DNA of 64,000 nucleotides, from NCBI RefSeq assembly GCF_000834655.1, contig NZ_JXQQ01000084.1, forward strand, positions 62,001 to 126,000. The letters are read 5' to 3'. The notes below the pieces were generated by a model, which saw nothing but the letters and a program-made list of their open reading frames with translations, was not told the origin of the DNA and did no database searches. The translations under genes were made by a program, and so were the position numbers. Within the stretch, counting starts at the first letter, position 1, and every line of letters begins with the position of its first letter. Of the stretch, positions 1-8,686 are shown piece by piece. The DNA comes from Variovorax paradoxus. GTDB taxonomy: Bacteria > Pseudomonadota > Gammaproteobacteria > Burkholderiales > Burkholderiaceae_C.

Positions 1-947
1 CCCGAAGCCGATTCGGCAGAGAGCATCACCGCATCGACGCCGTCGTAGATGGCGGTGGCCACGTCGGACACTTCGGCGCGCGTCGGCACGGGCGCGGCGA
101 TCATCGATTCGAGCATCTGCGTGGCCACCACCACCGGCTTTCCGTGCTGGCGGCAGGCGCGCACGATGCGGCGCTGGAGTTCCGGCACCTGCTCGGGGGG
201 CAGCTCCACGCCGAGGTCGCCGCGCGCGACCATGATGCCGTCGGCCAGCGCGACGATGCCGTCCAGGTGCTCGATGGCCGCGGGCTTCTCCAGCTTGGCC
301 ATGATCCATGCGCGCTTGCCGATGACCTCGCGCGCCTCGGCGATGTCCTCGGGCCGCTGCACGAACGAGAGCGCCACCCAGTCCACGCCCATCGAGAGCC
401 CGAAGTCCAGATCGTCGCGGTCCTTCGGCGTGAGCGGCGAGATCGGCAGCAGCACGCTCGGCACGTTCACGCCCTTGCGGTCGGAGATCGGCCCGCCGAC
501 GATGACTGTGGTCTCCGCGAAATCGGCGCCGTGGCTCTCCACCCGCAGGCGCAGCTTGCCGTCGTCCAGCAAGAGGTCGGTGCCGGCCTGCAGCGCCGCG
601 AAGATCTCGGGGTGCGGCAGCGGCGCGCGGCGGTAGTCGCCGTTGGTCTTCGTGTCCATGTCGAGGCGAAAACGCCGGCCCGCCTCCAGCTGCGAACGCC
701 CGCCCTCGAAGGTGCCCAGCCGGAGCTTGGGGCCCTGCAGGTCGAGCAGCACGCCGATGGGCCGGCCGAACTCTTTCTCGAGCCGGCGAATCGCCTCCAG
801 CCGGCGCGCATGGTCGTGCTGCGAGCCATGGCTGAAGTTCAGCCGGAACACATCCACGCCACGCTCGAACAGCGCGCGAATGGCTTGCTCGTCGGGCGTG
901 GCCGGGCCGAGCGTGGCGACGATCTTTGCGCTGCGTGTGCGTCTCAT
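1..947 (-). CDS. pyk: pyruvate kinase, C-terminus cut by the window edge
   Basis: Catalyses phosphoenolpyruvate + ADP to pyruvate + ATP. The 315 visible codons start [16 protein letters not shown] and contain the family landmarks in order: RLNFSHGS near residue 40, the B-domain region, [15 protein letters not shown], the ligand region [13 protein letters not shown], and [11 protein letters not shown] followed by [10 protein letters not shown]. The protein should be about 470-480 aa, so the C-terminal regulatory domain lies left of position 1. ATG at 947 is the first codon that gives a proper N-terminus. It is the last visible gene of the minus-strand unit, 172 bp after the PanE-family gene. 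In many Burkholderiales pyk closes a glyoxylate-to-pyruvate (glycerate) gene set, which would fit an oxalate cluster; that is inference. Confidence 0.95.
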   Translation of the reverse strand, partial: MRRTRSAKIVATLGPATPDEQAIRALFERGVDVFRLNFSHGSQHDHARRLEAIRRLEKEFGRPIGVLLDLQGPKLRLGTFEGGRSQLEAGRRFRLDMDTKTNGDYRRAPLPHPEIFAALQAGTDLLLDDGKLRLRVESHGADFAETTVIVGGPISDRKGVNVPSVLLPISPLTPKDRDDLDFGLSMGVDWVALSFVQRPEDIAEAREVIGKRAWIMAKLEKPAAIEHLDGIVALADGIMVARGDLGVELPPEQVPELQRRIVRACRQHGKPVVVATQMLESMIAAPVPTRAEVSDVATAIYDGVDAVMLSAESAS

Positions 948-992
948 GGCATGGCCTTGGTTTTCGGATAGCCGCCCGCGGCGCGGCTGTTG

Positions 993-1110
993 CTCCCTCT
1001 CCCCTTGGCGAGAGGGCCGGGATGAGGGCCGGCGGCGATGGCAACGGCGGCGTGCGTGTGAAGGCCTATGCCCTCACCCCTGCCCTCTCCCCAAGGGGAG
1101 AGTGAGAGAG
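993..1110. repeat. REP-like intergenic inverted repeat
   Basis: Two facing units lie in the 172-bp gap between the PanE-family gene and pyk. The left one runs from CCCTCTCCCCTTGGCGAGAG and the right one ends at CCCTCTCCCCAAGGGGAGAG; they can pair across about 45 bp and each also folds locally. The layout matches bacterial interspersed palindromes. It may act as mRNA stabiliser or attenuator. A similar but not identical structure lies at 11290-11405. Confidence 0.7.
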
Positions 1111-1119
1111 GCACAGCAC

Positions 1120-2133
1120 TCATGCCGCGACCTCGTGAAGCTTCACGCGCCCGCGTTGCTCTTCCATGGTCCGAGCCAAAAGCTTCACCAGCGTGTACAC
1201 GGTATCGATGTGCGGCGTCGAGGTGTCGGTGAGCCGCGCCAGCTCGACCACCGCGCCCACGAGCGCATCGATCTCCGGCGCGCGGCCGGCTTCGACGTCC
1301 TGCAGCATCGAGGTCTTGTGCTTGCCCACCTTCTCGGCGCCGGCGATGCGCTTTTCCAGCGTCACCCGGAACTCGATGCCCAGCTTGTGCGCGACGGCCT
1401 GGGCCTCGCGCATCATCGCTGCGGCCAGGTCGCGAGAGGGCGGGTACTGGCATATGTCGACCAGCGTCGAATGCGAGAGGCTGCTGATCGGGTTGAAGGT
1501 GAGGTTGCCCCATAGCTTGAGCCAGATCTCGGCGCGGATGTTGTCCAGCACCGGCGCCTTGAAGCCCGCGCCGGTGAAGCAGGCCGCGACGCGGTTCACG
1601 CGTTCGCTCGAGGAGCCGTCGAGCTCGCCGACCGGGAAGCGATCGCCTTCGATGTGCTTCACCACGCCCGGTGCGATGAGCTCCGATGCGGGATACACCA
1701 CGCACCCGATCACCCGCTCGGCCGGCACCTTCGCGCTCACCAGCCCCGTCGGGTCGACGCTGCGCACCGGCGTGCCCGCGAGCGCGCCGCCGTGGTCGTG
1801 GAAGTACCAGTACGGAATGCCGTTCTGCATCGTCACGACCATCGTCCCGGGGCCGAAGAGCTTGGGCACGTCGTTCGCCACGGCCTCGACCTGGTGCGCC
1901 TTCATCGCGAGGATGACGATGTCCTGCGGGCCGGCCTCGTCGTAGCTGTCGGTGGCCTTCACGTTGCGCGCCACCTGCTCCTCGCCCTCGGCCGAGACCA
2001 GCTTGAAGCCGTTGGCCTTGATCGCCGCGAGGTTCGCGCCCCGCACGATGAACGTGACGTCCTCGCCGGCCAGCGCGAGTTTCGCGCCGACCAGGCCGCC
2101 GATGGCGCCCGCGCCGATGACTGCAATCTTCAT
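1120..2133 (-). CDS. PanE/ApbA-family reductase, candidate oxalyl-CoA reductase
   Basis: A 337-aa NAD(P)H-dependent reductase of the ketopantoate reductase family. GAGAIG at residues 7-12 is the Rossmann loop. The catalytic pattern K-x3-N-x3-N is present as K206, N210 and N214 (the spacing of E. coli PanE K176/N180/N184). An automatic call would be 2-dehydropantoate 2-reductase. However, it sits in a minus-strand run with a fumarylacetoacetase-family gene and a sucCD pair, downstream of frc/oxc. In Methylobacterium extorquens a PanE-like protein (PanE2) next to oxalate genes reduces oxalyl-CoA to glyoxylate, so the same role is inferred here. Substrate cannot be read from sequence. Confidence 0.9.
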   Translation of the reverse strand: MKIAVIGAGAIGGLVGAKLALAGEDVTFIVRGANLAAIKANGFKLVSAEGEEQVARNVKATDSYDEAGPQDIVILAMKAHQVEAVANDVPKLFGPGTMVVTMQNGIPYWYFHDHGGALAGTPVRSVDPTGLVSAKVPAERVIGCVVYPASELIAPGVVKHIEGDRFPVGELDGSSSERVNRVAACFTGAGFKAPVLDNIRAEIWLKLWGNLTFNPISSLSHSTLVDICQYPPSRDLAAAMMREAQAVAHKLGIEFRVTLEKRIAGAEKVGKHKTSMLQDVEAGRAPEIDALVGAVVELARLTDTSTPHIDTVYTLVKLLARTMEEQRGRVKLHEVAA

Positions 2134-2190
2134 GTCGATCCCCAGTAGTTTTGAATGCGTTGCGCGAGGCCGGCAGCCTTCTTCGCCGTC

Positions 2191-2967
2191 TCAACCGAAG
2201 CGGTTGGAGAGCTTGCCGATGCCTTCGATGCCGATCTCGACCTGGCTGCCCGGCTTCATCGAGCCGACGCCCACCGAGGTGCCGCACAGGATCACGTCGC
2301 CGGGGTTCAGCGTCATGTCCTGCGAGATCAGGCTGACCAGCCGCTGCACGGAAAAGCGCATGTCGCTGATCGGATAGTTCTGGCGCTCTTCGCCGTTGAG
2401 CACGGTGGTCACCACAAGCGTCGCGGGGTCCAGGCCCGTGGCCACCACGGGGCCCATCGGGCAGAAGGTGTCGAAGCCCTTGGCGCGCACCCACTGGGCG
2501 AAGGATGCGTCGCGGTTCAGGATGTCGGCCACGGTCACGTCGTTGGCGCAGGTGTAGCCGAACACGTGGTCCAGCGCATCGGCCTCGGCCACGGCGGTGG
2601 CGGTCTTGCCGATGACGATGCCCAGCTCGCCCTCGAACACCACCTTGCCCTCGCACAGGGGTTTTTTGATCGCATCGCCGTGCGCCGCGAAGGAGTTGGG
2701 CGCCTTCAGCAGGTACAGCGGCTCCGCCGGCACCGGCAGGCTCAGCTTGGCGCCGAGCGCGTGGAAGTTGTTCCACAGCGCGATCACCTTCGTGGGCTCG
2801 CTGGGCGTGAGCAGCTTCAGGCCCGCGAGCACGAACACGCGGCCCGTGGGTTCGCAGCTTGCGTACATGTCGCCCTGGTGCTCGTGCACCGCATCGCCCA
2901 CGACGGTCCCGAAGGTGGCCTTGCCGGCGTCTTCGAAACGGACCCACTGCGCTTTCTGCTGTTTCAT
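2191..2967 (-). CDS. fumarylacetoacetate hydrolase family protein
   Basis: A 258-aa member of the FAH superfamily (hydrolases, isomerases or decarboxylases of 2-oxo or 1,3-dioxo acids). Metal-site residues are visible in the pattern FEGELG (E112, E114) and TCANDVT (D143), followed by DTFCPMGPVV and the C-terminal GDVILCGTSVGVG. ATG at 2967 is chosen because longer in-frame readings run antisense-like into sucD and because the protein then has normal family length. It lies 62 bp after sucD and 57 bp before the PanE-family gene, so it is probably in their operon. FAH members act on substrates from oxaloacetate to ureidoglycolate-type acids, so its substrate in this oxalate setting is unknown. 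Confidence 0.88.
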   Translation of the reverse strand: MKQQKAQWVRFEDAGKATFGTVVGDAVHEHQGDMYASCEPTGRVFVLAGLKLLTPSEPTKVIALWNNFHALGAKLSLPVPAEPLYLLKAPNSFAAHGDAIKKPLCEGKVVFEGELGIVIGKTATAVAEADALDHVFGYTCANDVTVADILNRDASFAQWVRAKGFDTFCPMGPVVATGLDPATLVVTTVLNGEERQNYPISDMRFSVQRLVSLISQDMTLNPGDVILCGTSVGVGSMKPGSQVEIGIEGIGKLSNRFG

Positions 2968-3029
2968 TTGTTGTGTGCTTTCTTGAAATCTGCGAAACCG
3001 TGCCACGAGCGTTCGACGGATCGGGACGA

Positions 3030-3929
3030 TCAGTCGAACGGGAGGTAGTCGGGAACGACGAGCGATGCGAGCAGCTTTCCCATCTCCGCCGGATTGCCGG
3101 TCACGTGGATGCCGCATTCCTTCATGACCGCGAGCTTTTCCTGCGCGGTGCCGCGCCCACCCGAGACGATGGCGCCCGCGTGGCCCATGCGCTTGCCGGG
3201 CGGCGCAGTGGCGCCGGCGATGAAGCCGACCACGGGCTTGCGCATGTGGTCCTTGATCCAGCGCGCGCAGACCTCTTCTTCGTTGCCGCCGATCTCGCCG
3301 ACCATGATCACGGCGTCGGTGCGCGGGTCGTCGTTGAACATCCTGAGCACGTCGATGTGCTTGAGTCCGCCCACCGGATCGCCGCCGATGCCCACCACCG
3401 TCGATTGCCCGATGCCGAAGCGCGCGAGCTGGCTGGCCGCCTCGTAGGTCAGCGTGCCCGAGCGCGACACCACGCCGATGCGCCCGCGCTGGTGGATGTG
3501 CCCCGGCATGATCCCGATCTTGATTTCGTCGGGCGTGATGAGCCCCGGGCAGTTCGGCCCGAGCAGCAAGGTCTTGCTGCCCTCCATGCGGTGGCGCGTG
3601 CGGATCATGTCGCGCACCGGGATGCCTTCGGTGATGCAGATGACCAGGTCGAGCTCGGCATCGACCGCCTCGTCGATCGCGGCGGCCGCGAACGGCGGCG
3701 GCACGTAGATCACCGACACGGTGGCGCCGGTCTCGGCCTTCGCGTCCTTCACAGTGCCGAAGACCGGAATGCCGTCGAACGACTTGCCCGCCTTGTTCGG
3801 GTTCACGCCCGCGACGAAGCACTTCTGGCCGTTGCCGTAGTCGCGGCACATCGCGGTGTGGAACTGCCCGGTCTTGCCGGTGATGCCCTGCGTGATGACG
3901 CGGGTGTGCTTGTTGACGAGGATCGACAT
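3030..3929 (-). CDS. sucD: succinyl-CoA (or dicarboxylate-CoA) ligase, alpha subunit
   Basis: A 299-aa alpha subunit of an ADP-forming acid-CoA ligase. The N-terminal CoA-binding Rossmann part starts MSILVNKHTRVITQGITG. The phospho-histidine is H250 in GKRMGHAGAIVSGG, and GPNCPG is at 124-129. ATG 3929 is selected over the upstream ATG because GGAGG lies 10-15 nt before it and family members start there. It begins 1 nt after the sucC stop, implying translational coupling. Malate-CoA ligase (MtkB) is closely related, so the acid substrate is open. Location between oxalate genes rather than with sdh/suc TCA genes suggests a specialised copy, perhaps supplying a CoA donor for the Frc enzymes (inference). 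Confidence 0.9.
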   Translation of the reverse strand: MSILVNKHTRVITQGITGKTGQFHTAMCRDYGNGQKCFVAGVNPNKAGKSFDGIPVFGTVKDAKAETGATVSVIYVPPPFAAAAIDEAVDAELDLVICITEGIPVRDMIRTRHRMEGSKTLLLGPNCPGLITPDEIKIGIMPGHIHQRGRIGVVSRSGTLTYEAASQLARFGIGQSTVVGIGGDPVGGLKHIDVLRMFNDDPRTDAVIMVGEIGGNEEEVCARWIKDHMRKPVVGFIAGATAPPGKRMGHAGAIVSGGRGTAQEKLAVMKECGIHVTGNPAEMGKLLASLVVPDYLPFD

Positions 3930-3930
3930 C

Positions 3931-5100
3931 TCAGTGGTTCCTCCGCGCCGCGGCGACGGCCAGTTGGGCGGCATCCGCCATGTCGTCGGCCGTGATGATC
4001 GGCAGGCCCGATTGCACGAGGATCGTGCGGCCCAAGCTCTCGTTCGTGCCCTTCATGCGCACGACCAGCGGCACCGAAAGCTCGACCTCGCGCGCGGCGG
4101 CGATCACGCCCCGCGCGATCACGTCGCACTTCATGATCCCGCCGAAGATGTTGACCAGGATCGCGCGCAGCTTGGGGTTTTGCAGCATCAGCTTGAAGGC
4201 CTGCGTGACCTTCTCGGCCGTCGCGCCGCCGCCCACGTCGAGAAAGTTGGCGGGCGAGCCGCCGTAGAGCTTGATCACGTCCATCGTCGCCATCGCGAGG
4301 CCCGCGCCGTTCACCAGGCACCCGATGTCGCCGTCCAGCGCGATGTACGAAAGGTCGAAACGCGAAGCCTCGAGCTCGGCCGGGTCTTCCTCGTCGAAGT
4401 CGCGCATCGCCACGATCTCGGGCTGGCGAAAGAGTGCGTTCGCATCGAAGTTGAACTTGGCGTCCAGCGCGATCACGCGGCCGTCGCGCGTCACCACGAG
4501 CGGGTTGATCTCGGCGAGCGACGCATCGCTCGCATCGAACGCCTGGTAGAGGTTCTGCATCAGGGTGCGCGCCTGCATCACCGACTTGCCCGAGAGGCCG
4601 ATGCTGCGCGCCACGATATCGGCCTCGCTGCCCTTGAGGCCCGTGGCCGGATCGATGAGCACCTTGTGGATCTTGCCGGGCGTGCGCGCCGCGACTTCCT
4701 CGATGTCCATGCCGCCTTCGCTCGACGCCATCAGCGCCACGCGGCCCGATTCGCGGTCGACCACCATGGCCAGGTACATCTCCTTGTCCACCTCGATGCC
4801 CTCCTCCACCAGGAGGCGCTTGACCACGCGGCCTTCGGGGCCGGTCTGGTGGGTCTTGAGCGTCATGCCGAGCATCTGGCCTGCGTGCCGACGCACTTCG
4901 TCGACCGACCACGCGAGCTTCACGCCGCCGCCCTTGCCGCGGCCGCCGGCGTGGATCTGCGCCTTCACCACCCAGGCGCGGCCGCCCAGGCGGGTGGCGG
5001 CGTCGGCGGCTTCGTCGGCCGATGCGCAGGCGAATCCACGGGGCGTGGTCACGCCGTATTTGCGCAATACGTCCTTGCCCTGGTATTCGTGGATATTCAT
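3931..5100 (-). CDS. sucC: succinyl-CoA (or dicarboxylate-CoA) ligase, beta subunit
   Basis: A 389-aa beta subunit with an N-terminal ATP-grasp domain (starts [12 protein letters not shown]; nucleotide loop [12 protein letters not shown] near 51-62) and a C-terminal CoA-ligase domain ([13 protein letters not shown], then RMKGTN). EINPLVVT and [14 protein letters not shown] match canonical SucC more than MtkA by eye. The ATG lies 4 nt after the stop of the 110-aa unknown gene, and the stop is 1 nt before sucD, so the three genes are tightly coupled. A housekeeping sucCD is expected elsewhere in the genome (not visible), which would make this pair a paralogue; that should be tested. Confidence 0.92.
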   Translation of the reverse strand: MNIHEYQGKDVLRKYGVTTPRGFACASADEAADAATRLGGRAWVVKAQIHAGGRGKGGGVKLAWSVDEVRRHAGQMLGMTLKTHQTGPEGRVVKRLLVEEGIEVDKEMYLAMVVDRESGRVALMASSEGGMDIEEVAARTPGKIHKVLIDPATGLKGSEADIVARSIGLSGKSVMQARTLMQNLYQAFDASDASLAEINPLVVTRDGRVIALDAKFNFDANALFRQPEIVAMRDFDEEDPAELEASRFDLSYIALDGDIGCLVNGAGLAMATMDVIKLYGGSPANFLDVGGGATAEKVTQAFKLMLQNPKLRAILVNIFGGIMKCDVIARGVIAAAREVELSVPLVVRMKGTNESLGRTILVQSGLPIITADDMADAAQLAVAAARRNH

Positions 5101-5104
5101 TGAA

Positions 5105-5437
5105 TTACGCGCCGATCTCTGCGCCGTGGCTTTCGGCCCAATTGAAATAACGCCGGCTGCCGAGCCCCTCGCTCAATTCGCGTTGCTGGTGAATTTCCTT
5201 CTTCTGCTCGATCACCTCGGCCAGCGATTTGGCGTCGTAGGCGCGCAGCAGATGCGGCTGGTGCGTGCTGAGGTAATGGCACAGCCGCTCGGGGCCGTCC
5301 TGGCTCAGGCGCAGCAATTGGCAATAGGTTTCGCGGTCCCAGTGCCAGCGAAGGCCCAGCTCGTGGAAGGCGGCGTTGTAGGCGTTGCGCTCCGTCTCGG
5401 AGCTCCAGTATTGAATGGGCGCATCATCGATCATCAT
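5105..5437 (-). CDS. unknown 110-aa protein leading the sucCD unit
   Basis: I do not recognise this protein. It has 110 aa, no signal peptide and no membrane segment. It is rich in aromatic residues and histidine ([26 protein letters not shown]) and has a charged helical stretch around [21 protein letters not shown] 5437 is supported by AGGAG seven nt upstream on the coding strand. It is the first gene of the unit and is separated from sucC by 4 nt, so it is made together with the CoA ligase. Upstream lies an AT-rich, palindrome-rich regulatory gap. It could be an accessory subunit or a regulator of the ligase; no homologue is known to me. Confidence 0.75.
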   Translation of the reverse strand: MMIDDAPIQYWSSETERNAYNAAFHELGLRWHWDRETYCQLLRLSQDGPERLCHYLSTHQPHLLRAYDAKSLAEVIEQKKEIHQQRELSEGLGSRRYFNWAESHGAEIGA

Positions 5438-5511
5438 GAAATTTCTCCTGGAAATTAATGCCGGGCGACAAATGGATGGCGGGTCGGCATGATCAAAATG
5501 TAGATTCGATG

Positions 5512-5642
5512 ATCGATAAATAATAGTTAAACTATTTTATTGAATGCATTTGCCATGCGTTATATGTGAATTGGCAAAAAAGAGCGCGGCTGTCCATTGC
5601 AAATGGCTTTCGCCATTTGCAAAAAACTCTTTATTTATCGAT
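5512..5642. promoter_or_regulatory. AT-rich operator-like region upstream of the sucCD unit
   Basis: The 224-bp gap 5438-5661 is markedly AT-rich. It holds a perfect 12-bp inverted pair (ATCGATAAATAA at 5512-5523 and TTATTTATCGAT at 5631-5642), a 15-bp palindrome AATAGTTAAACTATT at 5522-5536, and a 9-bp stem hairpin GCAAATGGC-TTTC-GCCATTTGC near 5598-5620. Promoter elements were not assigned. The layout suggests a regulated start for the minus-strand unit beginning at 5437. Confidence 0.5.
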
Positions 5643-5661
5643 CGGCCGGCGTGCTGTTAAT

Positions 5662-6909
5662 TCAAATCACACGCTCGGTGCGCAGCATGGCGATCTCGTC
5701 CACGCCATAGCCCAGCTGACGGAGCACTTCTTCGGTGTGCTCGCCCAGCAAGGGCGCCCGTGTCACCTCGGTCCGGCTGTCGGACATCTTGATGGGGTTG
5801 CCCACGGTCAGGTACTTGCCGCGCGTCGGGTGGTCCACCTCGACGATGGTGCCGGTCTCGCGCAGCGATTCGTCCGCGGCGATCTCCTTCATCGAGAGGA
5901 TCGGGCCGCACGGAATGTCGAACTCGTTGAGGATGTCCATGGCCTCGAACTTGGTCTTGGTCATGGTCCATTGCTCGATGCGCGCGAAGATGGGCTTCAG
6001 GTGCAAGAGGCGCGCGGCGGGCGTGGCGTAGGCCTCGTCGGTGATCCAGCCCTCCTCGCCGATCACCTTGCAGACAGCCGGCCACACCGCGCCCTGCGTG
6101 ATGAAGTAGATGTACGCGTTCGGGTCGGTCTCCCAGCCCTTGCACTTGAGGATGGAGCCCGGCTGCCCGCCGCCCGATGCGTTGCCCGCGCGCGGCACCG
6201 CGTCGCCGAACTTGCCGTCCGGGTACTGCGGGTATTCGTGCATGGTGCCGGTGCGCTCCAGGCGCTGCTGGTCGCGCATCTTCACGCGGCACAGGTTCAG
6301 CACGGCGTCCTGCATGGGCGCCAGCACCTGCTGGCCACGCCCGGTGTTGTTGCGCTGGTAGAGCGCGGCGACGATGCCCAGCGCCAGGTGCAGGCCGGTG
6401 CCGCTGTCGCCGATCTGCGCGCCGGTGACGACGGGCGGGCCGTCCTCGAAGCCGGTGGTCGACGCGGCGCCGCCCGCGCACTGCGCCACGTTCTCGTAGA
6501 CCTTGCAGTGCTCGTACTTGCCGGGGCCGAAGCCCTTGACCGAGGCGACGATCATCCGCGGGTTGAGCTTCTGGATGTGCGCCCAGGTGATGCCCATGCG
6601 GTCGAGCGCGCCGGGCGCGAAGTTCTCCACCAGCACGTCGCAGGTCTTGATCAGCGTATCGAGGACCTGCTTGCCCTTGGGGTTCTTGGTGTCCAGCGTG
6701 ATCGAGCGCTTGTTGTGGTTCAGCATCGTGAAGTAGAGGCTGTCCACGCCGGGAATGTCGCGCAGCTGGCCGCGCGTGGCGTCGCCTTCACCGGCGCGCT
6801 CCACCTTGATCACGTCGGCCCCGAACCAGGCCAGGAGCTGGGTGCAGGTGGGGCCCGACTGCACATGGGTGAAGTCGAGGATGCGGACGCCTTCGAGTGC
6901 CTTGCTCAT
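5662..6909 (-). CDS. frc: formyl-CoA:oxalate CoA-transferase, copy 1
   Basis: A 415-aa class III CoA-transferase that moves CoA to oxalate (donor formyl-CoA or succinyl-CoA), forming oxalyl-CoA. The nucleophilic aspartate is D168 in QIGDSGTG (D169 in Oxalobacter formigenes Frc). The N-terminal [10 protein letters not shown], the VKGFG loop and LLGEHT are intact. Position 48-equivalent is Q (RGQLRD), as in E. coli YfdW, not the Oxalobacter tryptophan. The glycine loop reads NASGGGQPG, so its first glycine is Ser, unlike copy 2. It lies 17 bp after the small PAS gene. The two copies are clearly homologous but diverged, so donor or acceptor preference may differ. Confidence 0.92.
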   Translation of the reverse strand: MSKALEGVRILDFTHVQSGPTCTQLLAWFGADVIKVERAGEGDATRGQLRDIPGVDSLYFTMLNHNKRSITLDTKNPKGKQVLDTLIKTCDVLVENFAPGALDRMGITWAHIQKLNPRMIVASVKGFGPGKYEHCKVYENVAQCAGGAASTTGFEDGPPVVTGAQIGDSGTGLHLALGIVAALYQRNNTGRGQQVLAPMQDAVLNLCRVKMRDQQRLERTGTMHEYPQYPDGKFGDAVPRAGNASGGGQPGSILKCKGWETDPNAYIYFITQGAVWPAVCKVIGEEGWITDEAYATPAARLLHLKPIFARIEQWTMTKTKFEAMDILNEFDIPCGPILSMKEIAADESLRETGTIVEVDHPTRGKYLTVGNPIKMSDSRTEVTRAPLLGEHTEEVLRQLGYGVDEIAMLRTERVI

Positions 6910-6925
6910 CGTGTTGTCTCCTGTC

Positions 6926-7360
6926 TTATTTGTTCGTCGCGGCTTCGACTTCTACCAGACGGGCGCGCAGTTTGCGCTCCTCGGCGAAGCGGGCAGTCTC
7001 GTCGCGCACGATGGCGACGATGCCCGAAACCGTTTGATCGGGGGCGAACAGCATGGAGACCGTGAAGGCGATGGAAATCGTGTGCCCGTCCTTGTGGAGC
7101 GCGGGCACGCGCAGCACGTCGGCACCGTATTTGGTGACCGCCGTTTCCATCGTCTTGTGATAGCCATCCCAATGCCTCTGGCGTTGTCGCATGGGGATGA
7201 TGATGTCCAGCGACTGCCCGAGCGCTTCGGCTTCGGTAAAGCCGAAGATGCGCTCGGCAGCCTTGTTCCACAGCGTGATGGCACCCTTGGCGTCGCAGAC
7301 CATGATGGCGTCGCCGGCACCGGCAACGAGTTGGTTCAGATCGACGGTCGATGACGACAA
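6926..7360 (-). CDS. stand-alone PAS-domain protein
   Basis: A 144-aa protein made of one PAS domain: [21 protein letters not shown] near residues 12-32, then [17 protein letters not shown], the PAC-like [15 protein letters not shown], and VAIVRDET, ending in a short charged helix. No kinase, cyclase or DNA-binding output is present. No ATG fits the reading frame upstream of the domain; TTG at 7360 is chosen because GGGAG lies six nt before it. The gene is sandwiched between the two frc copies, so it is probably translated from their mRNA. It might sense redox or a ligand and act by binding a partner. Ligand and partner are unknown. Confidence 0.8.
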   Translation of the reverse strand: MSSSTVDLNQLVAGAGDAIMVCDAKGAITLWNKAAERIFGFTEAEALGQSLDIIIPMRQRQRHWDGYHKTMETAVTKYGADVLRVPALHKDGHTISIAFTVSMLFAPDQTVSGIVAIVRDETARFAEERKLRARLVEVEAATNK

Positions 7361-7395
7361 GGTGTGCTCCCGCTTCTTTCTCTTCTGCAACGGCC

Positions 7396-8652
7396 TCAGA
7401 CGGCCTTGGCTTCGCGCAGGTTGTCGATCTGGGCCTTGGAGTAGCCCAGCTCGGCCAGCACTTCGTCGGTGTGCTCGCCCAGGAGCGGCGAACCGGTGAT
7501 CTCGGGCTTGAGGTCCGAGAACTTGATCGGGCTGCCCACGGTGAAGTAGCTGCCGCGCTCCTTGTGCGGCACTTCGACGATGGAGCCGCTGGCGCGCAGC
7601 GATTCGTCGTTCAAGAGTTCCTTCATCGTCAGCACCGGTGCGCACGGAATGTCGAACTTGCGCAGGATGTCGACCGCCTCGAACTTGGTCTTGTCCTGCA
7701 GCCAGCCTTCGATGGTCGCGAAGATGTCGGTGATGTGCGGCTGGCGCGCCTTGGCGGTCATGTAGTCGGGGTCGGTCTTCCACTCGGGCTTGCCGATCGC
7801 GTCGCAGATCGGTGCCCAGGCGTGGCCCTGCACGGTGAAGTAGATGTAGGCGTTCGGGTCGGTCTCCCAGCCCTTGCACTTGAGCACCCAGCCCGGCTGG
7901 CCGCCGCCGCCCGCATTGCCGCCGCGCGGCACCACGTCGCTGAACGTGCCGTGCGGGTATTGCGGGTATTCCTCGAGGTAGCCCAGGCGGTCCAGGCGCT
8001 GCTGGTCGCGCATCTTCACGCGGCAGAGGTTGAGCACCGCGTCCTGCATCGAGCAGGCCACGCGCTGGCCCTTGCCGGTCTGCTCGCGGCCGATGATGGC
8101 CGTCAGGATGCCGATGGCCAGGTGCATGCCGGTGTTGCTGTCGCCCAGCGCCGCGGCGCTCACGGTCGGCGGGCCGTCCCAGAAGCCGGTGGTCGATGCG
8201 GCGCCGCCTGCGCACTGCGCGACGTTCTCGTACACCTTCAGGTCGTCGTAGTGGTGGCCGTCGCTGAAGCCCTTGACCGAGGCGACGATCATCTTCGGGT
8301 TCAGTTCCTGGATGCGTTCCCAGCTGAAGCCCATGCGGTCGAGCGCGCCGGGGCCGAAGTTCTCCACCAGCACGTCCGACTCCTTGATGAGCTTCTCCAG
8401 CACCAGCTTGCCTTCGGGCTGCTTGGTGTCCAGCGTGAGCGAGCGCTTGTTGCTGTTGAGCATGGTGAAGTAGAGCGCATCCACATCCGGGATGTCGCGC
8501 AGCTGCGAGCGCGTGACGTCGCCGGCGCCGGGGCGCTCGACCTTGATGACGTCGGCGCCGAACCAGGCCAGCATCTGCGTGCAGGCGGGGCCTGCCTGCA
8601 CGTGCGTGAAGTCGATGATCTTGATGCCGTTGAGGGGTTTGTTGTCGCTCAT
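7396..8652 (-). CDS. frc: formyl-CoA:oxalate CoA-transferase, copy 2
   Basis: A 418-aa class III CoA-transferase. Catalytic aspartate D171 lies in AALGDSNTG, and the flexible loop [11 protein letters not shown] is complete. Q rather than W at the gate position (RSQLRD) and long stretches such as [18 protein letters not shown] make it very like E. coli YfdW. It forms oxalyl-CoA for the decarboxylase encoded just upstream, 34 bp away in the same direction. Closeness to oxc and the intact glycine loop make it the likelier main Frc of the two. Confidence 0.95.
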   Translation of the reverse strand: MSDNKPLNGIKIIDFTHVQAGPACTQMLAWFGADVIKVERPGAGDVTRSQLRDIPDVDALYFTMLNSNKRSLTLDTKQPEGKLVLEKLIKESDVLVENFGPGALDRMGFSWERIQELNPKMIVASVKGFSDGHHYDDLKVYENVAQCAGGAASTTGFWDGPPTVSAAALGDSNTGMHLAIGILTAIIGREQTGKGQRVACSMQDAVLNLCRVKMRDQQRLDRLGYLEEYPQYPHGTFSDVVPRGGNAGGGGQPGWVLKCKGWETDPNAYIYFTVQGHAWAPICDAIGKPEWKTDPDYMTAKARQPHITDIFATIEGWLQDKTKFEAVDILRKFDIPCAPVLTMKELLNDESLRASGSIVEVPHKERGSYFTVGSPIKFSDLKPEITGSPLLGEHTDEVLAELGYSKAQIDNLREAKAV

Positions 8653-8686
8653 GTGATATCTCCTGGATGCTGAATGCGGGATGGGA

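Noticed and set aside
944-2947. Long minus-strand open frame overlapping the PanE-family gene
   Set aside because: Arg/Gly-rich non-protein sequence; the PanE and FAH frames have real motifs.
5598-5620. Hairpin GCAAATGGC-TTTC-GCCATTTGC as a Rho-independent terminator of frc
   Set aside because: No T run follows on the frc strand; kept only as part of the regulatory gap.
7360-8215. 429-codon minus-strand frame joining the PAS domain to upstream sequence
   Set aside because: The upstream two thirds run antisense-like through frc copy 2; only the PAS part is protein-like and has its own start.
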